From contig OY754466.1 of assembly GCA_963575645.1 (NCBI GenBank), positions 13,246,001 to 13,310,000 of the forward strand: DNA of 64,000 nucleotides. Direction: 5' to 3'. Of this stretch, positions 50,481 through 62,385 are shown in pieces. The position numbers were made by a program, and so were the translations under genes. Under the pieces are notes generated by a model, which saw only the letters and a program-made list of their open reading frames with translations, made no database searches and was not told where the DNA came from. The DNA is from Xanthostigma xanthostigma. Lineage: Eukaryota; Arthropoda; Insecta; Raphidioptera; Raphidiidae. Position 1 is the stretch's first letter. Every line of letters starts with the position of its first letter.

Positions 50481-50885
50481 ACCAACAAACACATCTATTA
50501 TAACACATTTATAAGATTAGTAATGTTTTTCCATTTGGAGAATTTGTCCCTTTTTGAAAAACATAGTTTTATTTTTCTGAACATTTTTTTAAACAGGATA
50601 ATTGTGCTGGTTTATACAAAGAAATTATCTAACAAATCTCAAAGATTTTTATGTTATTTAAAAAGTTTGTGTAAATATAAAATCTGTCACTGAAGTAACT
50701 TATGATCTGAGTTCATTCTGCTTGAAACAAAATGTTCGAGACAGAGACAGAAAGTGCTACGAGAAGTTTAAAATTTCTTTGCTTATTGTACCTAGTCGCG
50801 ATTCAAACCTTTCACAGCACGAAAACAAAACTTCGTAAAGATTTTGGTAAGATCAGCGTGCCCTAAATATATATCTGTGGTAAGT

Positions 50886-51110
50886 TCTGAACTCCTAAAG
50901 CGTATGTTGGCAATACAGAATTCTTCAGACAATAATGCGTGTAGGTTGAACAAATTCTACGACTTTTCGAACAAGGTTTTAGCAGTTCTAGGCTCCTAAA
51001 ACTGCTAGAACCACATTCTCAAACAGTCCAAGAAGTTGTTCAACAAACAAGCATTTGTGTTTGAAGAGTTCTGTTTTGCCAACATACGCTTGTTCAGAAC
51101 TTACCAACTA
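50886..51110. repeat. Imperfect foldback, copy B
   Basis: GTTGGCAATACAGAATTCTT and complement; related to copy A. Confidence 0.6.
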
Positions 51111-53326
51111 ACACACACTAACGTAACAGATATAATTCCACACGACATAATTTTAAAGCCATCAATATTTTTAAGTTTAATTGGTTCGTCGATTTATCAA
51201 TTAATAAATTGTATTTTTTATATAATTTTAGGCTTGAAACTTTTTTTCACTGCCGCGCAAACCTCAGTACCGAACAAAATTTATATACCAACGTATATCA
51301 TATATATTATTACCATTGATTAACGTGTTTATAATACGTTAGCCAATGTTAATACGCTAAGGTTACAGATGTTTGCCTCCCTTTTTAGAAAAAACCACAC
51401 AATTTCTCCACATAAATTATGTATCATTTTACATATAATTTCTTGCTCTACTGACATCGAAAACTAAAAAATTTATTATTGCTTTTGTTTTTGTAAATTA
51501 ATTAAAATACAGCAACGCTGAACAACATTTGCCATCTGACGGTTTTAATTTTGAAACAACGTCAACACTTCGATCTGTCATCTGACCTTCATATTATAAT
51601 ACAACAGAGACAATACTGCATACTGCCATCTAACAGCGTTAATTTTGAAACAGCGAGCAATGCTGAACAACGTCACAGCAATGCTGCATGATGCCATCTG
51701 ACGGCTTAGCTCAACGCTTTTGCTACTTGCGCCTCTATATGACAATTTTAGTAAAATATTTCTTCGATCCGTCATTTGAGCTTCATATTGTAATACAACA
51801 AAAAGAAGAACGTTATAAGCAGTGTGCAAAATTAGAAACGAATTGAATAGGTACCTACAATCATATTAAAAAAAATAATTTTGTAAAGTGATAATTATTA
51901 TACTTATTTAGTGCGAATAATTCGCACAGGTCACACTAGTTTAAAATCTAAATAGTCCCGAAATAGTGTCGTCTTCTGCGAGGTCGCATTGTTTCCGCAT
52001 GATTATTTAGACTTAAAATCTAAGTCGATGACGCGTATAGGAAAGAAACAATAGTGCTGAACCATTACAGAAAAAAAATGGACACTGAAGAGTTACAGCG
52101 TTTTCGATTCGGTCGCACTATACCTACACACTTTGATGTGTGCCTATTGTTACCGCTGTATGTTAAATGAACTGAACTACATAAATCGAACTAAGGCACA
52201 TTTAATGATTGTAATAAATATTTTTATAGAAATCTATTTATTTTATATAGTTTTAATAAAACAAAAAATGGTTTTTTTCTTTGATACTTACCGTTTATAT
52301 TTATATAACTTAACGTACTGAACATAACGAAACGGAACTACATAAAGCAGAATTTACTTCTTTTTTACCGAGGCAATCAACCCGAACAAGGCAGACAAAA
52401 AAATAAGAAAACAAATATTTGTTGACCTAAATACATTTTTGGAGCTATCACTTACCGTAAATTTTAGGACTAAACGAGTTTCATACAAAATTTGATAAGA
52501 TATTTTTTAGTCTTAACGGATTAACCATGTCAGAAAAATTGCGTTTTAATGAGAAAGAAAAATGTTAGAAAACAAACGATACCAAATGAAATATTCACTA
52601 CAATAATTTTTCGATTGCTACGGTTTAATATTTTAAATATTACAAAAATTATAAATATTTAATTTGACTTACCTACTTTTGTTTCATTATTAAAATAACA
52701 CTACATTACGTCGAAAAAAGACTTTACTACAATAAAATGAAAGAAGAGTATCTACAAAACAAAAATGAGCACAATCTACGCCAAAAGTATATTCCACTGA
52801 TAGAATATACTAGATCCAAAAAAAATATTTTGCGTGTTGACAAATTTCACATATTTTGTGTATAATTGATAAAGAATTTTGCTGGGTTCCAACAATAAAC
52901 CAAATAAATAACAAAAACAAAAGACAACATGTAACTTACCTTTCATTTGTTTCAATTAGGGAAGCACTGATCACTGGTTTGTTTTAAAAAATTCAATGAC
53001 CGAGCAATTTTCCAGAGTTTTAGACATGATTTTGACAATTTATTCAAAAGTAAGTATTTTTTCATTTCAGTTTTTTAATTTTTATTTAATATTAACGTTT
53101 AATGAACGGTATTCTAAACGTTTACAAAAAAAAAACTTAAGGTCCAAATACTCTCATTAAAGCACATTATTTACATATTAAATGCGCAAAAATACAAGTA
53201 AGACATCTGCTCATATCTTCATACGCGATACTTTAATGATGTCACTAAAGTGCCATTGACTAAATTTGCTACTATTCATGGCTGTATTTCGTAACTAAAT
53301 TTCAAAGCAGAGCACCGCGCAAAGAC

Positions 53327-53780
53327 AATTAGGCTTTTGAAAAAAAAATAATTATCGATTTTTTTATTGTATTTTAAAACTTTATTATAAATAATATTGA
53401 TAATCGATGCGAAAAACTTTCAAAAAACTTTTTTTAAATCAATTATAAGCAATTTAAAATTGATAAAATATTAAAAAAAATCACGTGACTGCAAACGCAC
53501 TAAAATTGTTTTTGACAGTTGTGACGTCATAATGGTAAAATGTATATACGCAGTATACTATCAATGGCTTCTACATGTGTATTGACTAAAACATTATGAC
53601 GTCACATTATGTTCGGGAAATGTCGGCGCGTTCTCGGAACTGGGTACAAAAATTTATTTTTAATTTGATATAACTTTTGAATTATAACGAAAATAAAAAA
53701 AAGAAAAATAGTTTTGTTATAAAACTTATATACGATCTTTCCATTTATGACAAAAAAAAAATTCATTCAAAAGCCCAATT
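53327..53780 (+). mobile_element. AATTAGGCTTTTGAA element, copy 3
   Basis: About 454 bp, same ends and interior as the two copies in ANAPC1. Confidence 0.85.
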
Positions 53781-54503
53781 ATGACAATAAACATGAACTT
53801 CGTATTTCTTTTTTTTACTTCGGATTGGAGTAAACGGTGCTCCAGGCAGTCTCGCCAATTTATCGCCCCGGCTCTTCACTAACAACTACATGATAAATAA
53901 CGTAATCGTTGAAACATTTAATATTAATATTCATTCAGAAAAAAAAATGAAAAGAAAAAAGTTTAATCGATCGAAATATTTCCAAGACAGGAATATGAAT
54001 TTAAAAAGATTTCGGTGATTTAGTTTAACCTACGCTACTGTGCACGCGCTAAATTTTTTGTAAACAAATGCAACTAAGTGCCGTAATAAAAAAGACATAA
54101 TATCACTATTCTTTTTCCCCCCAATTTATTGTGCGTATAATACGATAATAAATTCTTCGTCCATTGCTAAGAATACATTTCGAAATGATTTAAAACAGAT
54201 AGACATTAATGCCCTCAGCTACCGAGCGTCTATAATTTTCACCTTTTCTTAAAACAGATGTCGAAAATTCAACTGGGTTTCAGAAGGTTAGTTTTAATTT
54301 TGAAAGAAAACATTGACCACGTTTAAAAAACCAAATGACTCGACTAGTGAATTAATGATACTAAGCTAGGATAAGAAATCGACTGGTGATTTTTTTCTAA
54401 ATAACATTTTATTAAAAAAGTAAACAATATTACGTAATAAAAATACAATATATTATGTAATGTTCATTTCATCGGGGGCCGATACTTTGGCGGGACTGCG
54501 AGC

Positions 54504-54682
54504 TCAATGCATCCGTGCCGCGTGGTACTCCTGGAAGCACCTCTTTATATGAAGTGGGTTTCCGCACGAAGCACACATGTAGCGAGTCTCCCTGCGACCG
54601 GGACAGTTTCTGCACACGCGGGCTGGATACTTTTTTTTGGGCGTCGGTGGAATTCGAATTGGGTAGTGCGATTCGAATAAAG
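54504..54682 (-). CDS. Isolated piggyBac C-terminal cysteine-rich domain exon, P1
   Basis: A 59-codon exon (179 nt) with an acceptor (tatcggatgtag) before 54682, read (G)CT TTA TTC in the same phase as the FLYWCH exons. After ESHYPIRIPPTPKKKYPARV comes the cross-brace zinc pattern CRNC-x8-CASC-x9-CFQEYH, then a stop after ARMH. In piggyBac transposases this domain is the C-terminal end that binds the transposon ends. No transposase core was seen within 2.4 kb upstream; the nearest is the ORF at 57115. The exon is in a different frame from the long ORF that overlaps it. Confidence 0.75.
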
Positions 54683-57114
54683 CTACATCCGATAAACAAT
54701 CAGTTAAATTCCATTTTCATACAGACTCTACAAGTAACAATCTATGATCGACATTCAATTATTGATTCTCCCGGTCTACACTTTTTATTCCGCTGTACCT
54801 TTAGCTTTTCTTCTACTAGCCACAAAAAATCTAAGCTGTAACATTTTCAACACGATATTTTAAATATGCCTTTTAAAATTCGATTTTTAACCTTTTACGC
54901 AAAAAAGAGGGGTGTTATAAATTTGCAGCCTTTGTCTGTCTTTGGCACCATAGCTCCGAAACGGATGATCCGATTTTAATACGTTCTTTTTTTTTGTGTG
55001 AAAGCATACGATTGCGAGATAGCTTAGTTTCAAAAAAGGTCCAAAATAAATTGAAATAGGTACGAAAATTATTTAATTTGAAAAATTACTGACGCGTACG
55101 CAAACCAAACGTACACCGACAGACGGTGAATTGCCTGTCTCATAGTCAATTTAATTTAATGTTTCATCGATTCTTACATTCTATTCCATAATGCCGTAAA
55201 AACAATTGAAATTGGAGTTTTCATTTATTCACACTTAACATTTTAATACAATTATTTTGTTTTGTCAGAGCCAAATGTGCAAAACAATTGTTATAAAAGT
55301 TCATACATGTAAATAAATTAAAACGCTGTTCTTTATTAACGTAACGGCCGATTCGATTATTGTATTATGTCCATAATATTGTCTCGACAACGATATAATC
55401 CTTATAATAGTTATTGGCGTAACTAGTAGTCTAAGTCATTCATGGCGTGTCAGCGTGGCGCTGACAGGTCATGACTTAGCCTACAAGTTGCGCCCATAAT
55501 TTTATTCAACAATTGCGCGTTATTCATGTTTTAATTATAATGTTATGTTGTAAATATCTATTTATTTCTTTATAAAAAAAACTGTCAATACTAACAGCAC
55601 CAAACAGCACGATTCAATGTTTTGGTTTGCAGTTAGCCGGTTATGAATAAACTCCATGTCGAAAACATTTGGCCTCTCAATTTTAGTCTCAATGGGTAAC
55701 AACGGAGTTGTTGTTACCTACTATTTCGTTACGACTCAGAAAATAGTTACGTTTATTTTCATTTCTCCACAATGGCCGAGCTAGTAGGAATCTTCATTGA
55801 GTTATGACAAGTAATTGTCACCAGTCGGTAAATGGCTATTTAGGGTTCGGTTTTTAGGCATGATAAAACATGAATAACGCGCATGAGTTAAATAAAAGAT
55901 ATAACTTCGTCCTGAGAATAAAAAACTTATATAGGTTACCGTTTTTCTTATTTATCAGGTTGCGTTAGCGACAAACGTTTACAATTTATATTCGCTAGAT
56001 GGCGCTAGTGGCAAGGAAGGTATACCACAAGCGTTTAGATATTGACTAAGGTATTACTATACTAATATTTTAGTCAATGGTTTTTATCCATTAGTAAAAA
56101 TAATTAATTAAACAAGTGCAAAAAGCGATAATGTAGAAAAACCATTTATATAATAAGTATATATCAAGCGTTGTCTATTTACTCAATGTGCGGTGAGCGA
56201 AGGCAACAAAGCGTATCGAAAATATAACTGGGTCTCTTTTTTTGAAGTAATTCCTTGGTTATTCCGACAATGTATGAGCATGGAGTATATCTCTCTTTAT
56301 CAAAAATTTTGCCTTTATCTATGGCGTTAGCCAATCAAAACAAACGAGCTCTTACGACAAAAAAAAAGATAGAAATACGTTCTGCACCCTAATAGTTCGA
56401 TTGCGATTTTATCCCTATGCTCGGTGACATATATAAAAGTATATGAGAAAAACAGTACTGACATTTGGATGACAAATACTTCACTGGCTAGTGGCGCCAT
56501 CAGGTGGCCGAAAATATAAGCAGTACTAACAATAGAATGACACATACTTTACTTGCCAGTGGCGATATCGGGTGACAGAAAAAAGTTTTGTAAACCTACT
56601 GAACTTGCAGAGCTAAATAATATTTCATAAAGATTTACGCCTAAAATCCAACGAGAGCTAAGTAATTGCAACGTATTACTTTTGTTTTCATTATCTTTAT
56701 GTTTACATTTCTTCCGTCTTAGATTAGATTGTAGATTATACACGGTTAACATCTAAGGTTATCAGCGTCTATTTTATCTTCTACAAAATCTACATTTGAT
56801 ACGTTCTATTTTTTCCAGCACTCAAAACAAAAAACATCCTATTCCACTAATTTTAAATGACGCTATAATAATTACATCACTAATAAGCCACGCCCACACG
56901 TTTCACTTAGGTGTACTTATTAAAAAACAAATATTTACGCAACATTCATTTTCTTAAAATCTATATTGCGATTATGTACACTATATACGACCATGATCGG
57001 AAAAAACAAAATTCTCGATAAATTTAACACCTCAGTAAGTTGAACAGTGTTCGTTTGTACCGTAGACGCCTCACACAAGTGTCACTATACATGGAACTTT
57101 TTAAATTTTCACAT
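54683..57114. other. Non-coding stretch with small repeats
   Basis: No exon recognised. It includes a hairpin at about 55428-55490 (arms GTCTAAGTCATTCATG and its near-complement), an insect-repeat-like stretch at 54890-55140 and two tandem copies of an about 80-bp unit at 56455-56585 (both with CAGTGGCGMYATC-type motifs). Confidence 0.5.
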
Positions 57115-58755
57115 TTAATAACTGTCTTCAAAACAGTCACTGCAAAGACACGTGACATGTTCCAAGCACAAGAACCTGCCACATCGTTTACAAAAGTATC
57201 TTGTCCGTCTGTTCTGACTCGACTTGCAGAACTGACAGCGACCTCTCTTATCGGCTCTAGTTTCGACGGGCCGTTGTTCCGCTTCCATACCGCAGATTTC
57301 TCTGATCCTATTTCGGACCGTTCTCGGCAAGGGCACCCCACACTCCTTAGACAGAGCGCGTATTCTTAGGTGATCGTTGATCAGCTCGAAAGCCAGTCGA
57401 CGTAAAAAGTCCCTGTACGCGAATCGTTGTCCACCATCGGCGATTTCACCGCAAACGATCCACGCGTTTGCAGCCGCCGCATTCATTACAGCGCAAAGCG
57501 CTATATTCGGTCGATTGCGGCGGCATCCGACGCCCGTCGCGTCGCAGGCATAGCGCAATTGTAGCGCTCTGACGGCGTCGACTTTACTCAACGACTTGTC
57601 ATAGAATGTAACAATTGCGGGCCGGCTGTTGTCTGGATCCGTGGCGTTGTCGTGATGCTTAGTCGAAATAAAGAGAGCGTTTTTTCTCTTCTTCGCCATG
57701 TACGACACGAGAGTACAATTCTCCTGGAATCCAAACATGCTAGACTTAACGCTACGGTTGATGAGGCTGACGAAATCGATGGGTAGCTCGGAGTTATGTT
57801 TATGAACAGCCGCGACTACAGTTAACCCGCGTTTGTCCAACAATTTGTTCGCCACTTCAACGACGTTCGGTAACCGCGCGTTTACAATTACGTTTCTTCC
57901 AGAGTTGTAGATCGGTGCGCAAAGTCGATCAATGACTGCTTCCGGCCGATCTGTACATCCTTTCAAATCTACTTTCAGATTGTACGTAAAACCAGTTTGC
58001 GCATCGGTCAAAAAATACATTTGGACGCTGTGTTTGAGACCTTCTTTTGTCTCAGACTGAAGAAAGTTAGTTTTTCCCCTGAAAATTTCAACTTTCTCAT
58101 CGAAGACCAAGTTTTCGGACACGCTGTAACAATCTATACAATTGCTGACGAAAGCATTGTAAGTGTTCTTTATATGCGCCAGCTCTTCCTTTGTTTCAGC
58201 GTCGTTGCAGCTTAAACATTTCATAAGTAAGCGGAATCGAGGCGCTGACATTGTCAAGCGAAACATTTCAATTCCCATACCGTCTGGTTTCCACAGTTCC
58301 CTCGTGGTGTGATGGCTAGCCCTGTAAATCCCCGACAAATAAAGCAAACCGAATAACGCATAAAGTTCCCCTTTGTCGGTAGGTTTTACATCCTTGTCGT
58401 TTACGTATTTTTCAGATACCATTTTCATACATTTGTTTGCGTGTTCCACTAAAGAATTTATCATCGCATCGTCGAAAAAACATTTCCAAATTTCTAAAGG
58501 AGTACAACGATCTTTCAAGTGCGATTTAACACCCGCCACGCAAGTGACTGGATGTTCTGTTTTTTTTACCGGGCCGCATTTATTCCATATGGTTTTCATA
58601 TCTCTTCCGATAAAGTACGGGCCGCTGCTACTTTCAAATATTTCTTGATCACTGTCACTTGTTTCTTGTTCGCTGTCGTCTATTCGTTTGATCGCAAAAT
58701 CATCATAAATATCTTCGTCGTCGTCAGAATCAAGATTTTCTTCGAAATGTTCCAT
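57115..58755 (-). CDS. piggyBac-type transposase-derived protein, probably catalytically dead
   Basis: Intronless, 546 residues from the Met at 58755; the ORF is open 25 codons further upstream. It has an acidic N terminus (DSDDDEDIYDD), a DDE_Tnp_1_7-like core and a C-terminal cysteine-rich domain from residue 507 (CQFC, CKRC, LCLEH, CSDCF). Of the piggyBac catalytic aspartates, the first is in VFDEKVEIFRG (D219), but the second motif reads VNARLPNVVEVANKLL (about 291-306) with no Asp where families carry a D-N-x-F/W block. The third site VDAVRAL keeps D393 but has Arg where a further Asp is usual. The gene lacks obvious flanking inverted repeats with TTAA. An intact frame with lost catalysis suggests domestication; recent inactivation is the alternative. 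Confidence 0.8.
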   Translation of the reverse strand: MEHFEENLDSDDDEDIYDDFAIKRIDDSEQETSDSDQEIFESSSGPYFIGRDMKTIWNKCGPVKKTEHPVTCVAGVKSHLKDRCTPLEIWKCFFDDAMINSLVEHANKCMKMVSEKYVNDKDVKPTDKGELYALFGLLYLSGIYRASHHTTRELWKPDGMGIEMFRLTMSAPRFRLLMKCLSCNDAETKEELAHIKNTYNAFVSNCIDCYSVSENLVFDEKVEIFRGKTNFLQSETKEGLKHSVQMYFLTDAQTGFTYNLKVDLKGCTDRPEAVIDRLCAPIYNSGRNVIVNARLPNVVEVANKLLDKRGLTVVAAVHKHNSELPIDFVSLINRSVKSSMFGFQENCTLVSYMAKKRKNALFISTKHHDNATDPDNSRPAIVTFYDKSLSKVDAVRALQLRYACDATGVGCRRNRPNIALCAVMNAAAANAWIVCGEIADGGQRFAYRDFLRRLAFELINDHLRIRALSKECGVPLPRTVRNRIREICGMEAEQRPVETRADKRGRCQFCKSSQNRRTRYFCKRCGRFLCLEHVTCLCSDCFEDSY

Positions 58756-61249
58756 TTTTAATTGAATTATTGCGATTTCTAAAAAAATTTTGGCGCATAA
58801 ATATACGTGCACAAAATCGAATTTCAACATTTGTACACAAACAAAAGAGTAACTGTATCAAACAAGTGACATTCACCTGAACATATCTTTAATAATCACA
58901 GTTCTCGTTCGTTTCAAGTTTAAAAACAGCCGGCACGCGAATCCACGGCATTTTTTTGTTTCCAACCACTAGTTTTTTGATTTTACTTATTCAGTTTTTT
59001 GCAATAAATTCAATTGAAAGAAAAGGCGATCAGATTTCGAGATAAAGTTTATAAAAACGCAAGGTCTGATTAAATTACTTTTTATTATAACACGTGAAAA
59101 GATTCTAATCGAAGATTTGTCAATGTAGGTCGAAAATAAAATACTTCCAAAATTCATTGTTTAATGGTTTGTTATGTTATAAAATTTTCCGAAATTTAAT
59201 TCTTGTTTAAAAAATCATTGTTCACAAGTAATGGATGTTTTAAATTTACATATAGGTACCTATTTCTTAATTTTTCGTCGCTGCATCTTTTCAACAGATT
59301 TAAAAAAAAGAGGCTATCAATTCGATATGTATATTTTTTTTAAATGTTTGTTCAGCCATAACTTTTCAAGGAGTTAACTGATTGAATAAATTTCGACGCT
59401 ATTTTGTTCACAAATTGGTTCCACAAAATTTTATTTTAATTAGTTCAGTCGTTTTTAATTGACTTAAAAAAAGGAGTTTTTTTAAACAGTAGAAAAGCTT
59501 AGTCATTTGTCTGGGCGCTTTTCAAGAGCCTTAAAAATAGATTTCTTATCGCGGACAAAATCCGCAACAACAAGCATCATAAATTTAAAAGCATCACACG
59601 CAATCGCAATCGTAGCTTCAGTTTCGAAACTAATCAGAATTACTTTGGTCCAATTTTTTCGCGTTGAAATTTTATTTAAGTCTCTACTGTTGCTATAAGA
59701 GTGCACAAAAATACCGTCCACATTTTGAAATCACTATATACACGATTACCAACATAAAAAAAAAAAACAAAACACAAACTAAACACTGCACTGACAGGAT
59801 TTCTACAAACAGATGATGACTTTCTGTCTCAAAAGTCGCATCTCTTTGTTTTTTTTTTTTTGACTTTGAGGTTAAGCGGATCTCCTAAAACACTCGAGAG
59901 CTCCGTCTTCACTTTGTCCCGATTAAGTATCGAATCACGTTCAACGGTAACAGATGACCGCAGGTCTTCGAACGAAATAACAACTGATCGTTGTAACAAC
60001 TAACCGTTATCAAAAACAAATCAACCGTTTTGAAGGCATTCGGTGTTTCCAAATTGCCGCTACATCTTTATAACGGACGTTGCACGGAGGGCACACAGTA
60101 AAAACAACAGTTGTAATAATTGTCACCATTGGAACCCAGCATTGCACAACATGGAAGGGCGGCGCGCCGGAGGCACCGTAACGCCGTCGGCGCGTCGAGC
60201 GACGCACCCAACGAGGTGATATTTATACTGGTCCTAACCTAAAAACCAGCATCTCAAATTGTTAGATGCTTTCCAGCGTGTTAGGGTTAACGACTATTCC
60301 CAAAATAAACCTACAAAATTAATTTTACTACATACAAGTGAAAAAAATGGAGATACTAATTTTTAGATTAGGACGGCAGTATAATGAATTACTGTTTCCA
60401 TTTTTTAGAATTAGAAAAGTTGTTGAAAACAATTTGTTGTTGCAGAAGTTCAAATCGAAACAACTGCATATTGACAAAAACATGAAACGTTGTGTGCGTC
60501 ACTGAATATTGAATAATATTAAAAAAATATATATGTACAGATATTATGAAATACAATGTTATATATGCTAGAAATTTAAAGTATATTATATAATACGGGA
60601 ATGGTAAGTGGGCAAAAAACAGAAAATAATGTCAAAATTTGTACATTTAAACATATTTTTTATATACATACCATATAAATAACATTTTCTTTAAAATTTG
60701 AAAATACAAAAATATACTCTTTCTAACTAAATTAATTATTATATAACTCTTTTTATTTTTAAGTTATCTGTAACGGTTAAGGATCCCATTTATTCGATTT
60801 TCCAACGACAGCTTTCGATTTTATGAACTCAATTCAAACTGAACTATTAGTATTGCCAACAACCGTTTTTAGAACTGTCAGAACCAGTTCAGAACTACTA
60901 ATGTCCTGAAGAAGCAAACAAATTGTGCAACGTGAACGTAGATTATAAGAAAACACTGTAGTTTAGTATTATTGTTTTAACTTTAGAGAAGACACTACCA
61001 AGATGGCCAATCTACGCAGTAGGAGTAGTGGAGATAGCTTAGTCTTACCAGTGGTGGAATTTGGACTCGTCCTGCATAAAATATATGGTTGTCTTTCATG
61101 CGTCAACCCTTTAAATACGCTAGGAAAGTATCTTTTGACACGCGATCTTTGCGCCCTCTCGTGTCTTTTTTTTTTAAATTCTGGTTCAGTCAAAACCTTA
61201 GTGTCATATGTTATACGTGCATTTTAATAAGAATTAATTGTTGAATAAA
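58756..61249. other. Non-coding stretch
   Basis: About 2.5 kb. No complete exon supported. A 72-codon ORF on the minus strand at 59503-59721 (VLISFETEATIAIACD, ending RPDK) has coding-like composition but no recognised family and no acceptor in the shared phase. A half C2H2-like motif is listed separately at 60010-60207. Confidence 0.4.
60010..60207 (-). other. ORF with a C2H2-like half finger
   Basis: The ORF reads VCPPCNVRYKDVAAIWKHR. Its spacing C-x2-C-x3-Y-x5-I-x2-H matches the first part of a C2H2 finger as in lola-type alternative exons, but the second His is absent and no in-phase acceptor was found (an in-frame TAA lies just upstream). It may be a decayed exon or chance. Confidence 0.25.
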
Positions 61250-61880
61250 ATGGGAAAAAAGCTATCAAATCGGAAGTGCTGTGTTGTTGATTGTAAAGAT
61301 ACACCAACTAAAAATCCAGAATTACAATTCCACCATTTTCCTGGATTTTCTTATGAATTAGAGAGGAAAAAAAAATTGATTGCATTGGTACGTCGTCAAG
61401 GGTAATTAAATTTTATTTTACGTCTGTAATAATTATTAAATACATGAAAAATATTATAATTGTTATTTTGTTAACAAAAATAAGATTTAAGAACTGTTGA
61501 AATAAAAACTGTATATCATTTATGTAGTTTTTTACTGATATAGAGCGTAATTTTTTTATGGTTAAGAATAAAGCTGGTTTCCATGTGTTTGTAAGTTTTG
61601 GGTGAACCAGATTTTAAAAAATCAAACACGAGATGGCGCAAAGAACGCATGTCAAAGATACTTTCCTAGCGTATAGAATATAGACTCTACCGGGCATAAA
61701 CCTCATTTGTGCGCATGTATGACGCTGGTGTCTTCTCTAAAAAATCATTGTCATTGTCTGAATTCTGCGAATCTTATCTCCTAGTGCATTTATAAATTAC
61801 TTTGTTTTTGTTTAGATGAGGATATACTTTTTTTTCTCTCCCACATTAACTGTCACGGTTAAGAAATAAATGGGATCCCT
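60771..61880. mobile_element. Nested inverted repeats around the THAP exon
   Basis: Three sets of inverted pairs are centred on about 61300. The inner pair starts TACGCTAGGAAAGTATCTTT (61118 onward) and its complement ends at about 61674, with over 60 bp of arm similarity. The middle pair is TTTAGAGAAGACAC at about 60983 and its complement at 61729-61742. The outer pair is GGATCCCATTTATT at about 60782 and its complement at 61862-61876. No 8-bp target duplication was found at the inner ends; a TA is possible. Confidence 0.5.
61250..61401 (+). CDS. THAP-type zinc-finger first exon
   Basis: From ATG 61250 the frame gives RKCCVVDCKDTPTKN, LQFHHFPGF and LIALVRRQ, then GGTAATT, a usable donor (stop TAA overlaps it if unspliced). 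C-x-x-x-C followed by FHxFP is the start of the C2CH THAP DNA-binding domain; the later Cys and His would be in the next exon, not identified here. Exon 1 ending after the R-x-G position is common in THAP genes. Inverted repeats surround it (61119-61674 and wider), so it may belong to a P-like or other THAP-bearing transposon rather than a host gene. Confidence 0.65.
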
Positions 61881-61922
61881 AGTAACCGAGAATGCTCTAT
61901 CATTTCTGTTCGCTTGTCGATT

Positions 61923-62185
61923 TTAAGAGACCGTATTATCGTTCTGATGATATTTTTGGAAACACATCAAACAAAACGCCTTTCTGCACACGCAACACTG
62001 CGTCGCCACCTGTTTGGCCCATTTGGTAGCGCTCTGGGTATTCATTCCTTGTTTAATTCCTCGATAACAACCTATGCACCGCTTTCTAACCATTCTACCG
62101 TTATCTTTCCTCGGTATCTGTTGTAAAAAGTGACGTTCCGAAGCGCCGTCGGTCGCCGACTGCCACTGCAGTGACGCGCCGACAC
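61923..62185 (-). CDS. Isolated piggyBac C-terminal cysteine-rich domain exon, P2
   Basis: 263 nt (2 + 87 codons) with a strong acceptor (ttttggcttttag) before 62185, shared phase ((G)GT GTC GGC). It reads GASLQWQSATDGASERHFLQ, the strand leading to the CRD, then KRCIGC, a longer loop with ATQCCVC, FCLMCFQKYHQ and a stop after DNTVS. The SERHFL-x-x-IP element is the typical lead-in of piggyBac CRDs. The spacer between the first and second Cys pair is enlarged compared with P1. Confidence 0.72.
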
Positions 62186-62385
62186 CTAAAAGCCAAAAGG
62201 AGGCCTCGTAAGCGATATTCAACAATTTTAAGTTTTTCTGAAATACGAATGTCTCCGCTAGGCCATTTCAAACAAAATAACATTTAAAACTTGTTTGTCT
62301 CTTACGTTCTTTTGACATTTAAGCGGATTTCTTTCTTTAGTGTGATTTTAATTCGCAAAGCACGCACTCGTCGCCTTGTATGGCA

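Larger units (their letters stand above)
50007..54503. other. Gap between FLYWCH and piggyBac-CRD exons
   Basis: About 4.5 kb, AT-rich, without an exon that I can support. It contains foldback repeats near 50240-50480 and 50886-51110, a degenerate tandem area at 51500-51830 and a 454-bp element at 53327-53780. If the common exons lie to the right, this is intron. Confidence 0.6.

Noticed and set aside
54469-54699. 76-codon minus-strand ORF in the frame overlapping P1
   Set aside because: It has no domain; the neighbouring frame has the whole zinc pattern with a good acceptor.
59503-59721. 72-codon minus-strand ORF
   Set aside because: Coding-like in composition but no family and no acceptor in the shared phase; not enough to call an exon.
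61003-61227. Plus-strand ORF before the THAP exon
   Set aside because: Runs across the inverted-repeat arms and has no domain; a chance ORF.
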